From contig JAIEPK010000589.1 of NCBI GenBank assembly GCA_019749875.1, forward strand, positions 1 to 34,454: 34,454 bases of DNA, in the 5' to 3' direction. Shown here piece after piece: positions 7,806-16,153 of the stretch; the first letter of the stretch is position 1, and every line of letters begins with the position of its first letter. The notes beneath the pieces are model-generated. The model did no database searches, was not told the origin of the DNA, and worked only from the letters and a program-made list of their open reading frames with translations. This DNA is from Candidatus Binatia bacterium (lineage in GTDB: Bacteria > Desulfobacterota > Binatia > UBA12015). Both the position numbers and the translations under genes were made by a program.

Positions 7806-8573
7806 TCAGCCCAATACCTTGCCGCGCGCGATGGTGCCGCCGCCGTCGACCGGCAGCAGCGCACCGGTGACGAACTCGCTCTCGCGGCTCGCGAGGTACA
7901 CGATCGCCCAGGCGACGTCCTCGGCGCGGCCGAGACGCGTCAAGTGCATTCCCTCGAGCTCGGCGCGTCGCTCCGGCGTCATGCCGGCGTCGCGGCGCGG
8001 ATTCTCGACGTAGCCGACCGACAGCGCGTTGCAGCGGATGCCCTGGCGTCCGTAGTCGACCGCGATCGAGCGCGTCAGCGCGTTGAGCCCGCCCTTGCTC
8101 GCCGCGTAGGGCGCGAGGCCCGGGCTCGCGCGCTCCGCCTGGCGCGACGAGACGTTGACGATCGAGCCGTGGCCGGCGGCGAGCATGTGCGGGATCGCCG
8201 CGCGGCAGAGCCAGGCGGGGCTGGTGAGGTTGACGCGCAGGATGCGCTCCCAGAGCGCGGTATCGAACGCCCCGACCGGGCTCCGCCCGCCGCTGCCCGC
8301 AACGGCGTTGTTGACCAGGACGGTCAGGGCGCCGAAGTGCGCGACCACCGCCGCGACCAGCGCCGTGCAGGCGTCCTCCTCGCCGAGATCCGCCGCGAAG
8401 AACGCGCCCGTCCCGCCGGCCTCCGTGATCGCTCGCACGACGGCCTCGCCGCGCTCCGCGTTCCGCCCATGCACCGCGACCCGGGCCCCTTCCGCGGCGC
8501 AGGTGATCGCGGCCTGCCGTCCGATCCCGGAGGTCGAGCCGGTGATGAGGACGGTCTCGCCGTGCAGTCGCAT
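7806..8573 (-). CDS. SDR family oxidoreductase
   Basis: A 255-residue classical SDR, first gene of the minus-strand SDR-SDR-GH5 set. It shows TGSTSGIG (11-18), NNAV (88-91), the catalytic Tyr-Lys pair in YAASK (Y156, K160) with S142/S143 before it, and the closing pattern GALLPVDGGG. An Arg at the end of the second strand (HGRN) hints at NADP. The start ATG at 8573 gives the normal family start; its ribosome site is weak (GGGCGGGC). It faces the TetR gene, and both share a spacer with two inverted repeats, so TetR could control both directions. The two SDRs share the fold but differ well beyond recent duplication. Confidence 0.9.
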   Translation of the reverse strand: MRLHGETVLITGSTSGIGRQAAITCAAEGARVAVHGRNAERGEAVVRAITEAGGTGAFFAADLGEEDACTALVAAVVAHFGALTVLVNNAVAGSGGRSPVGAFDTALWERILRVNLTSPAWLCRAAIPHMLAAGHGSIVNVSSRQAERASPGLAPYAASKGGLNALTRSIAVDYGRQGIRCNALSVGYVENPRRDAGMTPERRAELEGMHLTRLGRAEDVAWAIVYLASRESEFVTGALLPVDGGGTIARGKVLG

Positions 8574-8628
8574 GCCCGCCCGACATACGCGGGCGCGCTC
8601 CGCCGGGTCAAACCGCCGTCGCCCACAG

Positions 8629-8661
8629 CTGACAGCCGTCAGGATTTCTTGACACATGTCA
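8629..8661. promoter_or_regulatory. Two tandem inverted repeats, likely TetR operator pair
   Basis: Repeat one is CTGAC-N4-GTCAG (8629-8642). Repeat two is TGACA-N2-TGTCA (8650-8661). Their centres are 20 bp apart, so two dimers would sit on the same face of the helix. Both use the same TGAC half-site word. A TTGACA hexamer (8649-8654), a perfect -35 box for transcription toward TetR, overlaps the second repeat, with a poor -10 (TACGCC) 17 bp on. This is what an autoregulated TetR site between divergent genes looks like. Binding itself is inferred. Confidence 0.6.
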
Positions 8662-8684
8662 GCCCGACCCCTACGCCATGCGTC

Positions 8685-9290
8685 ATGCTGCCGCCGCGCG
8701 TACCGGTCGCCGCCAACCGCGACCGCAAAGGCGATCGCACCCGCGAGCGCTTGTTCCAGGCCGCGATCGCCGAGTTCCGCGAGTCCGGCTTCGAGGCCGC
8801 GAGCGTCGGCGCGATCGCGCAGCGCGCCGGCACCTCGCGTGCGAGCTTCTACTTCTACTACCCGTCGAAGGAAGCGGTCCTGCTCGACCTGCAGTGGCGG
8901 GTCGAGATGGAGGTCGTCGACCAGACGCGCCATCGGGCGGGCCTGCGCGCCTTTCTCGACGCGCTGATCGACGCCATCTGCAGCGCCGACTCCGGCATCG
9001 CGGCGGGCGGTCTGCTGCGCGTGACGCTCGCCGTCTACATCCGGCAGCCGGCCGGTCTCGATCTCTCGGATCAGCCATTCCCGCTGATGATGGAGGTCGC
9101 GCGCCGCTTCATCGAGGCGCGCGACGACGAGCTGCGCCCGGGGCTCGACCCGGCGCAGGCGACCGAGCTCTTCCTCGCGAGCCTGTTCGGGCTGATCGCC
9201 GGCACCGCCGGACCGGTCGCGACACGGCGCGACGCCTTGCACACGCTCGCGACGCTCTTCCTCGCCGACGAGACGCCCGTCGAGCGCTGA
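8685..9290 (+). CDS. TetR/AcrR family transcriptional regulator
   Basis: The 201-residue protein has the TetR N-terminal helix-turn-helix: DRTRERLFQAAIAEF, then VGAIAQRAGTSRASFYFYYPSKE (about 41-63) with the hallmark SFYFYYPSKE end. The C-terminal ligand domain is Ala/Leu-rich and shows no diagnostic motif. It is 15 bp upstream of the RND permease on the same strand and divergent from the SDR/GH5 set. It is probably a ligand-released repressor of the exporter and perhaps of the divergent enzymes. The start is the ATG at 8685; the frame upstream lacks a better start. The start lies so close to the -35 candidate that the transcript may be nearly leaderless. Confidence 0.92.
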   Translation: MLPPRVPVAANRDRKGDRTRERLFQAAIAEFRESGFEAASVGAIAQRAGTSRASFYFYYPSKEAVLLDLQWRVEMEVVDQTRHRAGLRAFLDALIDAICSADSGIAAGGLLRVTLAVYIRQPAGLDLSDQPFPLMMEVARRFIEARDDELRPGLDPAQATELFLASLFGLIAGTAGPVATRRDALHTLATLFLADETPVER

Positions 9291-9305
9291 CTGCACGAGG
9301 TATCC

Positions 9306-11630
9306 ATGGAAACGTACGCCCGCTTTCTCGTCCGCCGCGCCTGGCTGGTGCTGCTCGCCGTCGCGCTGCTGACCGCGTGGCTCGCGATGGGCCTCGCGAA
9401 GCTGCGCACCGAGTTCGACGTCGAGAAGAGCCTGCCGCGGAACCACCCGTTCGTCACCATCGACAAGGAGATCCGCAGCAAGTTCGGCGGACGCAACACG
9501 ATCATCGCGCTGCTCGTGCCGAAGGACGGCGGCGACGTCTGGCGCACCGACGTCCTGCGCGTGGTGCGCGACGCGACGCTCAAGGCGCTGCGCCTCGACG
9601 ACGTGATCGCGCAGAACGTGATCAGCCTCGCGTCGCCGAGCGTGCGCTACGTGCAGGAAGTCGGCGGCAGCCTCGACATCGACCTGCTGATGCGCGACCC
9701 GCCCGAAACGACGGAGGACATCGCCGCGCTGCGTGCCAAGGTCGACGGCGACCCGCAGCTCGCCGGCATGGTGGTCACGCCCGACCAGAAGGCCGCGGTG
9801 CTGATCATGGACTTCTGGCCGGGGCCGCAGGCGTACGATCTCGCGACGCGTGCGCTGGCACTCGGCGACGAGCTGCGCGACGCGCCGGTGTCGATCTACT
9901 TCGCCGGCGAGCCGATGATGGCGCTCACCGACCGCCAGCAGTCGCAGGAGGTCGGGATGCGCATCCCGATCACGTTCCTGGTGATCGGCGTGATGCTTCT
10001 GCTCTCGTTCCGCAACCTGCAGGGCATGCTGATCCCGATGCTCACGGCGGCGCTCAGCACCGTGTGGGGACTCGGCCTCATGGGTCACACCGGGCTCGTG
10101 ATCGACACCTGGAACGTCGCGACGCCGATCCTGCTGATCGCGATCGCGGCCGGTCACTCGGCACAGATGCTCAAGCGCTACACCGAGGAGGTTTCGCGCC
10201 TGGGCGACAATCGCGAGGCCGTCGTGACGTCGACGGCGTCGATGGGTCCGGTGATGCTCGCCGCCGGCGGCGTCGCCACCATCGGCTTCGCGTCGCTCGC
10301 GCTCACCGGCATCCCGGCCATCGCGGGCTTCGGGCTGTCGTGCTCGTACGGCATCGGCAGCGCGGTCCTGCTCGAGATGACCTTCATCCCGGCGCTGCGC
10401 TCGGTGCTGCCGGCCCCGAAGCGCGGGCTCCGCAAGTCGCGCTGGACGTCGGCGCCGCTCGCGTTCCTCGAGCGCGCCATCCTGCGCGACGGTGGCCGGC
10501 CGGTGCTGATCGCGACCGCCGTCCTGTTGCTGCTCGCGATCGTCGGCGCGACGCGCATCCGCACCTACGGAGCGACGCGCGAGTACATGGCGCGCGGCAG
10601 CCTCCCGGCGGTGCACCTCGCCGAGATCGAGAAGCACTTCCCGGCGACGGTGACCATGACGATCCTCTACGAGGGCCCGCCCGAGAGCGTCAAGCAGCTG
10701 CCGCTGCTGCGCCACATGGACGGCCTGCGGACCGAGCTCGAGAAGGATCCGCTGGTCTGGCGGACGGCGTCGCTCGGCGACCTCGTCAAGACGCTGCACA
10801 AGACCTTCAACGGCGACGCGCCGGATCCGTACCGCATCCCGGACGACCAGGAGCTGGTGTCGCAGCTGATCTTCCTCGGCGACTCGCCGGCCTTCGAGCG
10901 CTTCATCGACCGCGGCTACACCAAGTCGCTCCTGGTCGCGTACCTGCGCAGCGACGACTCCTCGCTGGTGGGCCCGCTGGTGCGGCGCGCACAAGACTGG
11001 GTGGCGAAGAATCCGCCGCCCGACGGCGTGCGCGTGCTGATCGCGGGTGGTGTCGCGCCGACGATCCTCGCGGTCAACGAGCACACCACGCACAGCAAGA
11101 TCCTGAACATGGTTCTCGTCCTGCTCTCGATCTACGCGGTGTCGTCGATCGTCCTGCGCTCGCCGCTCGGCGGCGTGTACGTGGTGACGCCGATCGTGGT
11201 CACCGTCGTGCTGCTGTTCGGCCTGCTCGGCTGGACCGGCATCCGTCTCGACATGGGATCGGCGTCGCTGATGGCGATGGCGGCCGGCATCGGCGCGGAC
11301 TACGGCATCTACTTCCTCTACCGGCTGCGCGAGGAGCGCGCGCGCAGCACGAGCGACGCGGAAGCGCTGCATGCGGCGCTCGAGACCTCGGGTCGTGCGG
11401 TGATCTTCGTCGCCGCCAGCATCGGCGCGGGCTTCGCTGCACTCGGGCTGTTCTCGGACTTCTTCGGCCTGCGCCTGTTCGGTACGCTGATGCCGATCGC
11501 CATGGTGATCTCGTGCGTCGCGGCGCTGTCCGTCATGCCGGTGCTGGTGCTGCGCACGCGACCGGCGTTCCTGCTCGGTGCGGCGAGCGACGACGCCCCG
11601 CCGCCGGACGCGCGCCCCGTGATGCCCTAG
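9306..11630 (+). CDS. MMPL/RND superfamily membrane transporter
   Basis: The 774-residue permease has the RND/MMPL layout: TM1 near residues 12-32, a large periplasmic loop, a bundle of membrane helices from about 220, then a second copy with a second loop and a second bundle from about 595. The second half holds GIGADYGIYFLYRLREE, the GxxxDY motif with the Asp that relays protons. The matching site in half one reads AIAAGHSAQMLKRY, without that Asp. It resembles the HpnN/MMPL-type lipid exporters more than drug-efflux AcrB. No membrane-fusion protein or outer membrane channel is next to it. GAGG precedes the ATG. It is co-transcribed with TetR. Substrate probably hydrophobic (lipid, hopanoid or steroid-like), by inference. 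Confidence 0.9.
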   Translation: METYARFLVRRAWLVLLAVALLTAWLAMGLAKLRTEFDVEKSLPRNHPFVTIDKEIRSKFGGRNTIIALLVPKDGGDVWRTDVLRVVRDATLKALRLDDVIAQNVISLASPSVRYVQEVGGSLDIDLLMRDPPETTEDIAALRAKVDGDPQLAGMVVTPDQKAAVLIMDFWPGPQAYDLATRALALGDELRDAPVSIYFAGEPMMALTDRQQSQEVGMRIPITFLVIGVMLLLSFRNLQGMLIPMLTAALSTVWGLGLMGHTGLVIDTWNVATPILLIAIAAGHSAQMLKRYTEEVSRLGDNREAVVTSTASMGPVMLAAGGVATIGFASLALTGIPAIAGFGLSCSYGIGSAVLLEMTFIPALRSVLPAPKRGLRKSRWTSAPLAFLERAILRDGGRPVLIATAVLLLLAIVGATRIRTYGATREYMARGSLPAVHLAEIEKHFPATVTMTILYEGPPESVKQLPLLRHMDGLRTELEKDPLVWRTASLGDLVKTLHKTFNGDAPDPYRIPDDQELVSQLIFLGDSPAFERFIDRGYTKSLLVAYLRSDDSSLVGPLVRRAQDWVAKNPPPDGVRVLIAGGVAPTILAVNEHTTHSKILNMVLVLLSIYAVSSIVLRSPLGGVYVVTPIVVTVVLLFGLLGWTGIRLDMGSASLMAMAAGIGADYGIYFLYRLREERARSTSDAEALHAALETSGRAVIFVAASIGAGFAALGLFSDFFGLRLFGTLMPIAMVISCVAALSVMPVLVLRTRPAFLLGAASDDAPPPDARPVMP

Positions 11631-11646
11631 TCGCACGACACCGAGA

Positions 11647-11679
11647 GCGGCATCGCGCGCGTCCGCAGCACGATGCCGC
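11647..11679. terminator. Hairpin between convergent genes
   Basis: A perfect 9-bp stem (GCGGCATCG at 11647-11655 with CGATGCCGC at 11671-11679) and a 15-base loop fills the 72-bp gap between the convergent RND permease and PLD-VTT genes. It would serve both strands. No T-run is present, so the function is likely but not certain. Confidence 0.45.
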
Positions 11680-11702
11680 CGCGAGCAGCGACGTCGGCCG
11701 CT

Positions 11703-13934
11703 TCAGCGACCGGGCGAGACGACGCCCTTGCCGCCCGAGCGGCCGGACGTACGGAGCCTGCGCGAGCGCACGCGCGGTGTCGCCGCCCGGCCGGTGAGAC
11801 GGCGCTCGATCCAGCGTCCGGCGAGAACGACCACCGTCAGCACGCCGACCAGCAGCACGACGTTCGACGGATCGGGACGGCGCAGCGTGCGCATCAACTG
11901 CTCGGCGAACGCGGTCGCGCCGACGACGCCCGGCAACATGCCGATCGTCGTCCCGATCACGAAGTCGCGCAGGCCGACCTGCGCGGCACCGGCCGCCACG
12001 TTCACCACCGTGTACGGAGCGAGCGGCAGCAGGCGCACCACGGTCATCACCGCGACACCGTGCCGCGACAGCCGGTTGCCGAGCTTGCCGAGGCGGCTGC
12101 CGAACAAGCGCCGGACGCGGTGCCGGCCCAGGCCGGCACCGAGCGCATAGCCGGTGAGCGCACTGAGAAGCGCTCCGAGCAGAGCGTACACGCCCCCCGG
12201 GACGGCTCCGAAGGTCGCGGCAGTGACGACGATCAGGAGCGTCACCGGGACCAGCAGCAGGCCGCCCGCGACGAACATCCCCGCCACCACCGCCGGCCCC
12301 CAGGGTCCGTGCGCGAGCGGTGTGAGCGTCGCGCGCAGGCGCTCCGGGTCGAGCCACTCGCCGAGCGGGGTCGCGACCCATGCCGCGACGCAGCCGACGA
12401 CGAGCAGCAGCGCGACCACCGCGGTCGCACGGCCTGGCCCGCCGGACGCGAGCGGCGCGACCATCTGCTCCAGCTCGGCCGCCGGAATCGGACGCTCCGG
12501 GTCGACCACCGCGGCCTCGGGAACGACGCTCTCGAGCCACGGCGTGACGGTCCCGTCGAGCGGCTCGAGGGTGCGGGGGCGACCGCGCAGCGCCTCGATG
12601 GTCGCGTGCGGCGAGCGCGTGCGCTCGAGGTGTCTCGCGACCACGTCGAGCGGACAGTCGAGGTGCTCCGCCAGAAGGCGCGTCAAGAGCCGCAGCGCGG
12701 GCGCGCGCACCGCGCCGTCACCCGGGTCCTCGATGGCGAGGTCACATTCGCTGTCGAGACCCATCGAGCGATTGTTGAGGTTCGCCGAGCCGACCCGCAC
12801 GAAGCGGCCGTCGACGATCGCCAGCTTCGCGTGCACGTTGATGCGCGCCTCGCCGAGCCCGGGCACCGTCGGCGCGTAGATGTGGAAGCGGCCGTACGGG
12901 TCCGCTGCACGGATGCGCCGCAGCAGGCGCGCCCGCAGCACACCCATCGTGCTCTCCTCGAGCCATCCGGCGCACTTGCCCGGATTGACGACGACGATCT
13001 CGGGACCGTCCGGCTCCGCCAGCCGCTCGAGGATCGCATCGCCGACGCAGGCCGCGGTCAAGTACTGGTTCTCGACGTACACCCAGTCGCGCGCGCGGCG
13101 GATGCTGTCGACCCACAGCGCCTCGACCTCGCGCACCTCGTCCTGCTCCTGGTAGGCCGCGAGCGTGCGCGCGATCGCGACGTTCACGTCGCGCATCTCC
13201 GCGGTCGCGCTCGGTGGCCAGGGCTCGCCGGCCTTCCGGACGGGACGGAGCGTGCGTCCCGTGGCGCAGCGCCAGCGTGCACGCACGAGGTCCCCGATCG
13301 CCGCTGCCGCCGGACCTTCGACCAGCATCTGCACGTCGTGCACGGGCGGGAACGGGTTGCCCTTGGGATCGCGGCGGCGCGGGTCGTCGGCGCGGTGCTC
13401 GGTCGTGTCCCAGCGTCCCATCGCGATGTCCATGCCGCCGACGAAGGCGATGCGATCGTCGACCACGACGATCTTCTGATGGTGCGCGCCGCCGATCGGG
13501 TGGCACGGATCGAGGCGGAAGTGGAAACGTCGCGGCATGCGCCAGGCGAAGCGATACGCCGGCAGCAGCTCGCGCTCCATCGCGTAGAGCATCGGAAAAT
13601 CCCAGTCGAGCACGTGGACGTGCAGCGAGCGGGTGCGGCGCAGCGCCTGGGCGAGAAACGACGCGAGCTCCGCTGGCAGCTCGGACGGGCGCGACCCGTG
13701 CCAGAGATCGATGCTGCCGTTGAAGTCCCAGCCGGCGATCAGCACGCTCGAGCGCGCACGCTCCACCGCCTCGGCGAAGGCGCGAAAGTAGGCCTCGGCG
13801 TCGACCAGCACGGCGACGCGGGTCGCGGGCGCGACGCGCCAGCAGTTGCGCCCGGGCTCGAGGATCGCCGGGGGGTGCGATGCCGCGGTGCCGTCCGCGG
13901 CGTCCTCGCGCGTCGCGGCCGTCTCGCCGGACAT
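11703..13934 (-). CDS. Phospholipase D-like / VTT (DedA-type) membrane fusion protein
   Basis: The protein (743 residues from the ATG at 13934) joins two units. Residues about 25-480 form a phospholipase D superfamily domain with both HKD motifs: H152-K154-D159 (HHQKIVVVD) and H368-K370-D375 (HAKLAIVD). Each is followed by the usual G-x-x-N/D region (VGGMDI; GSANLNNRS). Residues about 520-720 form a VTT/SNARE-associated domain with several membrane helices and the reentrant-loop pattern (ATFGAVPGGVYALLG; VVRLLPLAPYTVVN). Such domains occur in lipid scramblase-like DedA proteins. A phospholipid-handling enzyme tethered to a lipid transporter is inferred. A GTG at 14024 with GGAGG at 8-base spacing is a serious alternative start (773 residues) and overlaps a small upstream ORF. 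Confidence 0.88.
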   Translation of the reverse strand: MSGETAATREDAADGTAASHPPAILEPGRNCWRVAPATRVAVLVDAEAYFRAFAEAVERARSSVLIAGWDFNGSIDLWHGSRPSELPAELASFLAQALRRTRSLHVHVLDWDFPMLYAMERELLPAYRFAWRMPRRFHFRLDPCHPIGGAHHQKIVVVDDRIAFVGGMDIAMGRWDTTEHRADDPRRRDPKGNPFPPVHDVQMLVEGPAAAAIGDLVRARWRCATGRTLRPVRKAGEPWPPSATAEMRDVNVAIARTLAAYQEQDEVREVEALWVDSIRRARDWVYVENQYLTAACVGDAILERLAEPDGPEIVVVNPGKCAGWLEESTMGVLRARLLRRIRAADPYGRFHIYAPTVPGLGEARINVHAKLAIVDGRFVRVGSANLNNRSMGLDSECDLAIEDPGDGAVRAPALRLLTRLLAEHLDCPLDVVARHLERTRSPHATIEALRGRPRTLEPLDGTVTPWLESVVPEAAVVDPERPIPAAELEQMVAPLASGGPGRATAVVALLLVVGCVAAWVATPLGEWLDPERLRATLTPLAHGPWGPAVVAGMFVAGGLLLVPVTLLIVVTAATFGAVPGGVYALLGALLSALTGYALGAGLGRHRVRRLFGSRLGKLGNRLSRHGVAVMTVVRLLPLAPYTVVNVAAGAAQVGLRDFVIGTTIGMLPGVVGATAFAEQLMRTLRRPDPSNVVLLVGVLTVVVLAGRWIERRLTGRAATPRVRSRRLRTSGRSGGKGVVSPGR

Positions 13935-14305
13935 CGCCACCGCGATCCTTCCTGCGTCGATCCTGCGCTCGAGCTTCCGCACGCCGAGGCGCGAAGGGCC
14001 GTGTGCATCGCTGCGCCAGCTCACGCGTGCTGCCTCCGGCTGCCGGTGCAGCAGTACTTGACGGTCGGGTTGCGCATCACGAGCCTCCGACGACGCGGCG
14101 GAGCGCCGCGTCGTGCGGCCTCGCGATCGCAAGACACGTGCCCCGGCGGCGACCATGCGCCCGTCGGCCGTCGCGCCGCACCCGCGCGGGCTTCACCGGC
14201 AGACCGTCGCGCTCGAGCGTCGCGCGGATCTGCAGTTTCTACAGACGCGCCGGAAGGATCGGGCAGCGCGCGCGCCCGGTGTACCCGCCGCAGCGTCCGA
14301 TCGCT
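13935..14305 (-). other. Leader region of the PLD-VTT gene
   Basis: These 371 bp separate the AI-2E permease stop from the ATG of the PLD-VTT gene, all on the minus strand. The region holds the candidate 18-codon leader ORF (14021-14077) and the alternative GTG start of PLD-VTT (14024). The rest, 14078-14305, has no gene I can support and may hold the PLD-VTT promoter. Confidence 0.5.
14021..14077 (-). CDS. Possible 18-residue leader peptide ORF
   Basis: An ATG at 14077 preceded by GGAGG with 6-base spacing opens an 18-codon frame encoding MRNPTVKYCCTGSRRQHA. Its TGA overlaps by 4 bases (GTGA) the candidate GTG start of the PLD-VTT gene. A strong ribosome site plus a GTGA overlap is the layout of a translationally coupled leader. 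The peptide has a Cys pair and a basic end but matches nothing I know. It could be a chance ORF. Confidence 0.3.
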   Translation of the reverse strand: MRNPTVKYCCTGSRRQHA

Positions 14306-16153
14306 TCAGGCCACCAGGTTGCGACGCTCGTCGCCGCTCGCGGCGACGACCTCGAGCAGCGCCTCGCGCGCGGCGCGCGTGCCTTCCACGACCGCCGTCG
14401 CGCCGGCGCTCGCGAGCGCCCGAGCCGTATCGCTGCCGCGCTCCCCCGGCGCCTCGGGCAGCACCACCACGATCGGCACGTTCGGAAACTGCCGGCGGAT
14501 CCGCCGGCACAGGTAGCGCGCCGCAACGGCGCCGCGCGGCGGCAGCGCCGCGATGCATATCGCGTGCGGATGCGCGGCCTCGACGTTGGCGAGAATCTCC
14601 AGCGAGCCCATGCCGGGCCACAGTCGCTCGAGCAGCACCGGGTCACGCGCCAGCTCGTGCATCAGGATCTGCAGCACCAGCGCATCGCCCTGCCCGCTCG
14701 CGGGACAGCCCAGGACGCGCGCCGCTGTCGTCTCCGGCGCTGCGTCGCCGGTGCCGGGCGCCGCCGCCGCGCGGGCGATCGAGGTCAGCAGCCGACGCGC
14801 CGCGCGGTGCATGCGATGCTCCTCGTCGGACGTCAAGCGCCCGTTGCCGCGGTCGTCGCTGGTGCGGACGAGCACCGGCAGCAGCAGCTCGTCGTACGCG
14901 TCGCACTCGGGATGCAGGCGGGAGTAGTCGGCGAGGATCTCGCGCGCCTCCTCGTCGTCCGCCGCGAGCAGACGCTGGTAGAGTCGCACGTCGGGCTCGA
15001 GCACCTGCTCGTCGGCGAGCAGGTAGTAGATGAAGTGCAGCTCGGGAACGTGCTTGCTCATGACCACCAGACACACCGTCAGCGGAGTGGCGAGAACCAG
15101 GCCGATCGGTCCCCAGAGCCACGTCCAGAAGGCGATCGCGGCGAGCAGCGACACCTGCGAGACGCCCGCCGACTGCCCGTACAGCAGCGGCTCGACGATC
15201 ATGTTCGCGATCAGCTCGCACGCTGCGAACAACGTCACCGCGAGCAGCGGCACCCGCCAGCCCGGAAACGCCGCCAGCGCGATCAGCACCGGCATCGCCG
15301 CACCGAGGAACGGACCGACGTACGGAACGAAGCGCAGGCACGCGGCGAGAAAGCCCCACAGCAACGCGTACGGCACGTCGAGCAGGTAGAGTCCCGCACC
15401 GACCGTCGCGCCGTAGCCTGCGTTGAGCAGCGACTGTGCGACCAGATAGCGTCCGATCCGCGCGGCCGCCTCGTCGAAGGCGCGCGTGGTCACGGCGAGC
15501 CGCCCGTAGCCGATCAAGCGGATCAGGCGGTCGCGCAGGTCGCGCCGCTCGAGCAGCATGAAGATGACCAGCACCAGCACGAAGCCGGCGCTGGCGAGCC
15601 CTTCCAGGAGCGAGGGAATCTGCCACAAGACCGACGGCGCCTGCATGACCACCGGCACCGGCGAATCGCGTGAGCTCGCCGCGAGGCCACGCTGTGCCGC
15701 ACGCCGGCCCGCACCACGGTCGAGCGCCGACATCACGTCGTCGGCCGCGGCGCGAACCTTGTCGATGATGCCGCCGCTGGTCGCGCCCTGGACGTCGACG
15801 ATCTTCGCACGGATGTTCGAACGATACGCAGGCAGCTCGTCGGCGAGGCGCGTCGCCTGCCATGCGAGCGCGAAGCCGACGCTCGCGAGCAGCGCGAACG
15901 CGAGCACCGTGACGACGGCGACCGAGCCGATCCGCCCGAGACCGATGCGCTCGAAGCCGCGCACCACCGGGCTCAGCAGAAAGGACAGCAGGACCGCCAG
16001 CGCGATCGGGATGAGCACGGCCTGCGTCCAGTAGAGAACCGCGACCGCCAAGGTGCAGCCGATGAAGATGGCGACCGTGTTCAGGCGGCGGCGCTGCGCT
16101 GCCGCATCGGCCGTGATCGCGGCCGACGGCTCCGCGTCGTCGTTCAGTGCCAC
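14306..16153 (-). CDS. AI-2E family transporter with soluble C-terminal domain
   Basis: The 615-residue protein has the PF01594-type membrane unit (about 25-375). It starts with hydrophobic helices (TVAIFIGCTLAVAVLYW; AVLIPIALAVLLSFLLSPVV) and carries the family region RFVPYVGPFLGAAMPVLIAL. A cytoplasmic tail of about 240 residues follows; its last part (about 480-605) looks like a Rossmann-like, cobalamin-binding-type fold (RVLGCPA, then AICIAALPPRG), but the cobalamin motif DxHxxG is not seen. The start is the GTG at 16153, inside the end of the hybrid kinase gene (10-base overlap); no ATG fits the N-terminus. Family members move AI-2 or other small molecules, or ions; AI-2 transport here is not shown. 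Coupling to the kinase suggests linked roles. Confidence 0.88.
   Translation of the reverse strand: MALNDDAEPSAAITADAAAQRRRLNTVAIFIGCTLAVAVLYWTQAVLIPIALAVLLSFLLSPVVRGFERIGLGRIGSVAVVTVLAFALLASVGFALAWQATRLADELPAYRSNIRAKIVDVQGATSGGIIDKVRAAADDVMSALDRGAGRRAAQRGLAASSRDSPVPVVMQAPSVLWQIPSLLEGLASAGFVLVLVIFMLLERRDLRDRLIRLIGYGRLAVTTRAFDEAAARIGRYLVAQSLLNAGYGATVGAGLYLLDVPYALLWGFLAACLRFVPYVGPFLGAAMPVLIALAAFPGWRVPLLAVTLFAACELIANMIVEPLLYGQSAGVSQVSLLAAIAFWTWLWGPIGLVLATPLTVCLVVMSKHVPELHFIYYLLADEQVLEPDVRLYQRLLAADDEEAREILADYSRLHPECDAYDELLLPVLVRTSDDRGNGRLTSDEEHRMHRAARRLLTSIARAAAAPGTGDAAPETTAARVLGCPASGQGDALVLQILMHELARDPVLLERLWPGMGSLEILANVEAAHPHAICIAALPPRGAVAARYLCRRIRRQFPNVPIVVVLPEAPGERGSDTARALASAGATAVVEGTRAAREALLEVVAASGDERRNLVA

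Noticed and set aside
7806-11797. Very long open frames on both strands across the RND permease
   Set aside because: They are antisense or shifted frames of the permease and its neighbours. Their products are Arg/Ala/Gly/His-rich without any domain, as expected in very GC-rich coding DNA.
14306-16153. True autoinducer-2 exporter
   Set aside because: The family name is historical. Members transport various things, and nothing in the window concerns AI-2 synthesis or sensing by Lux/Lsr proteins.
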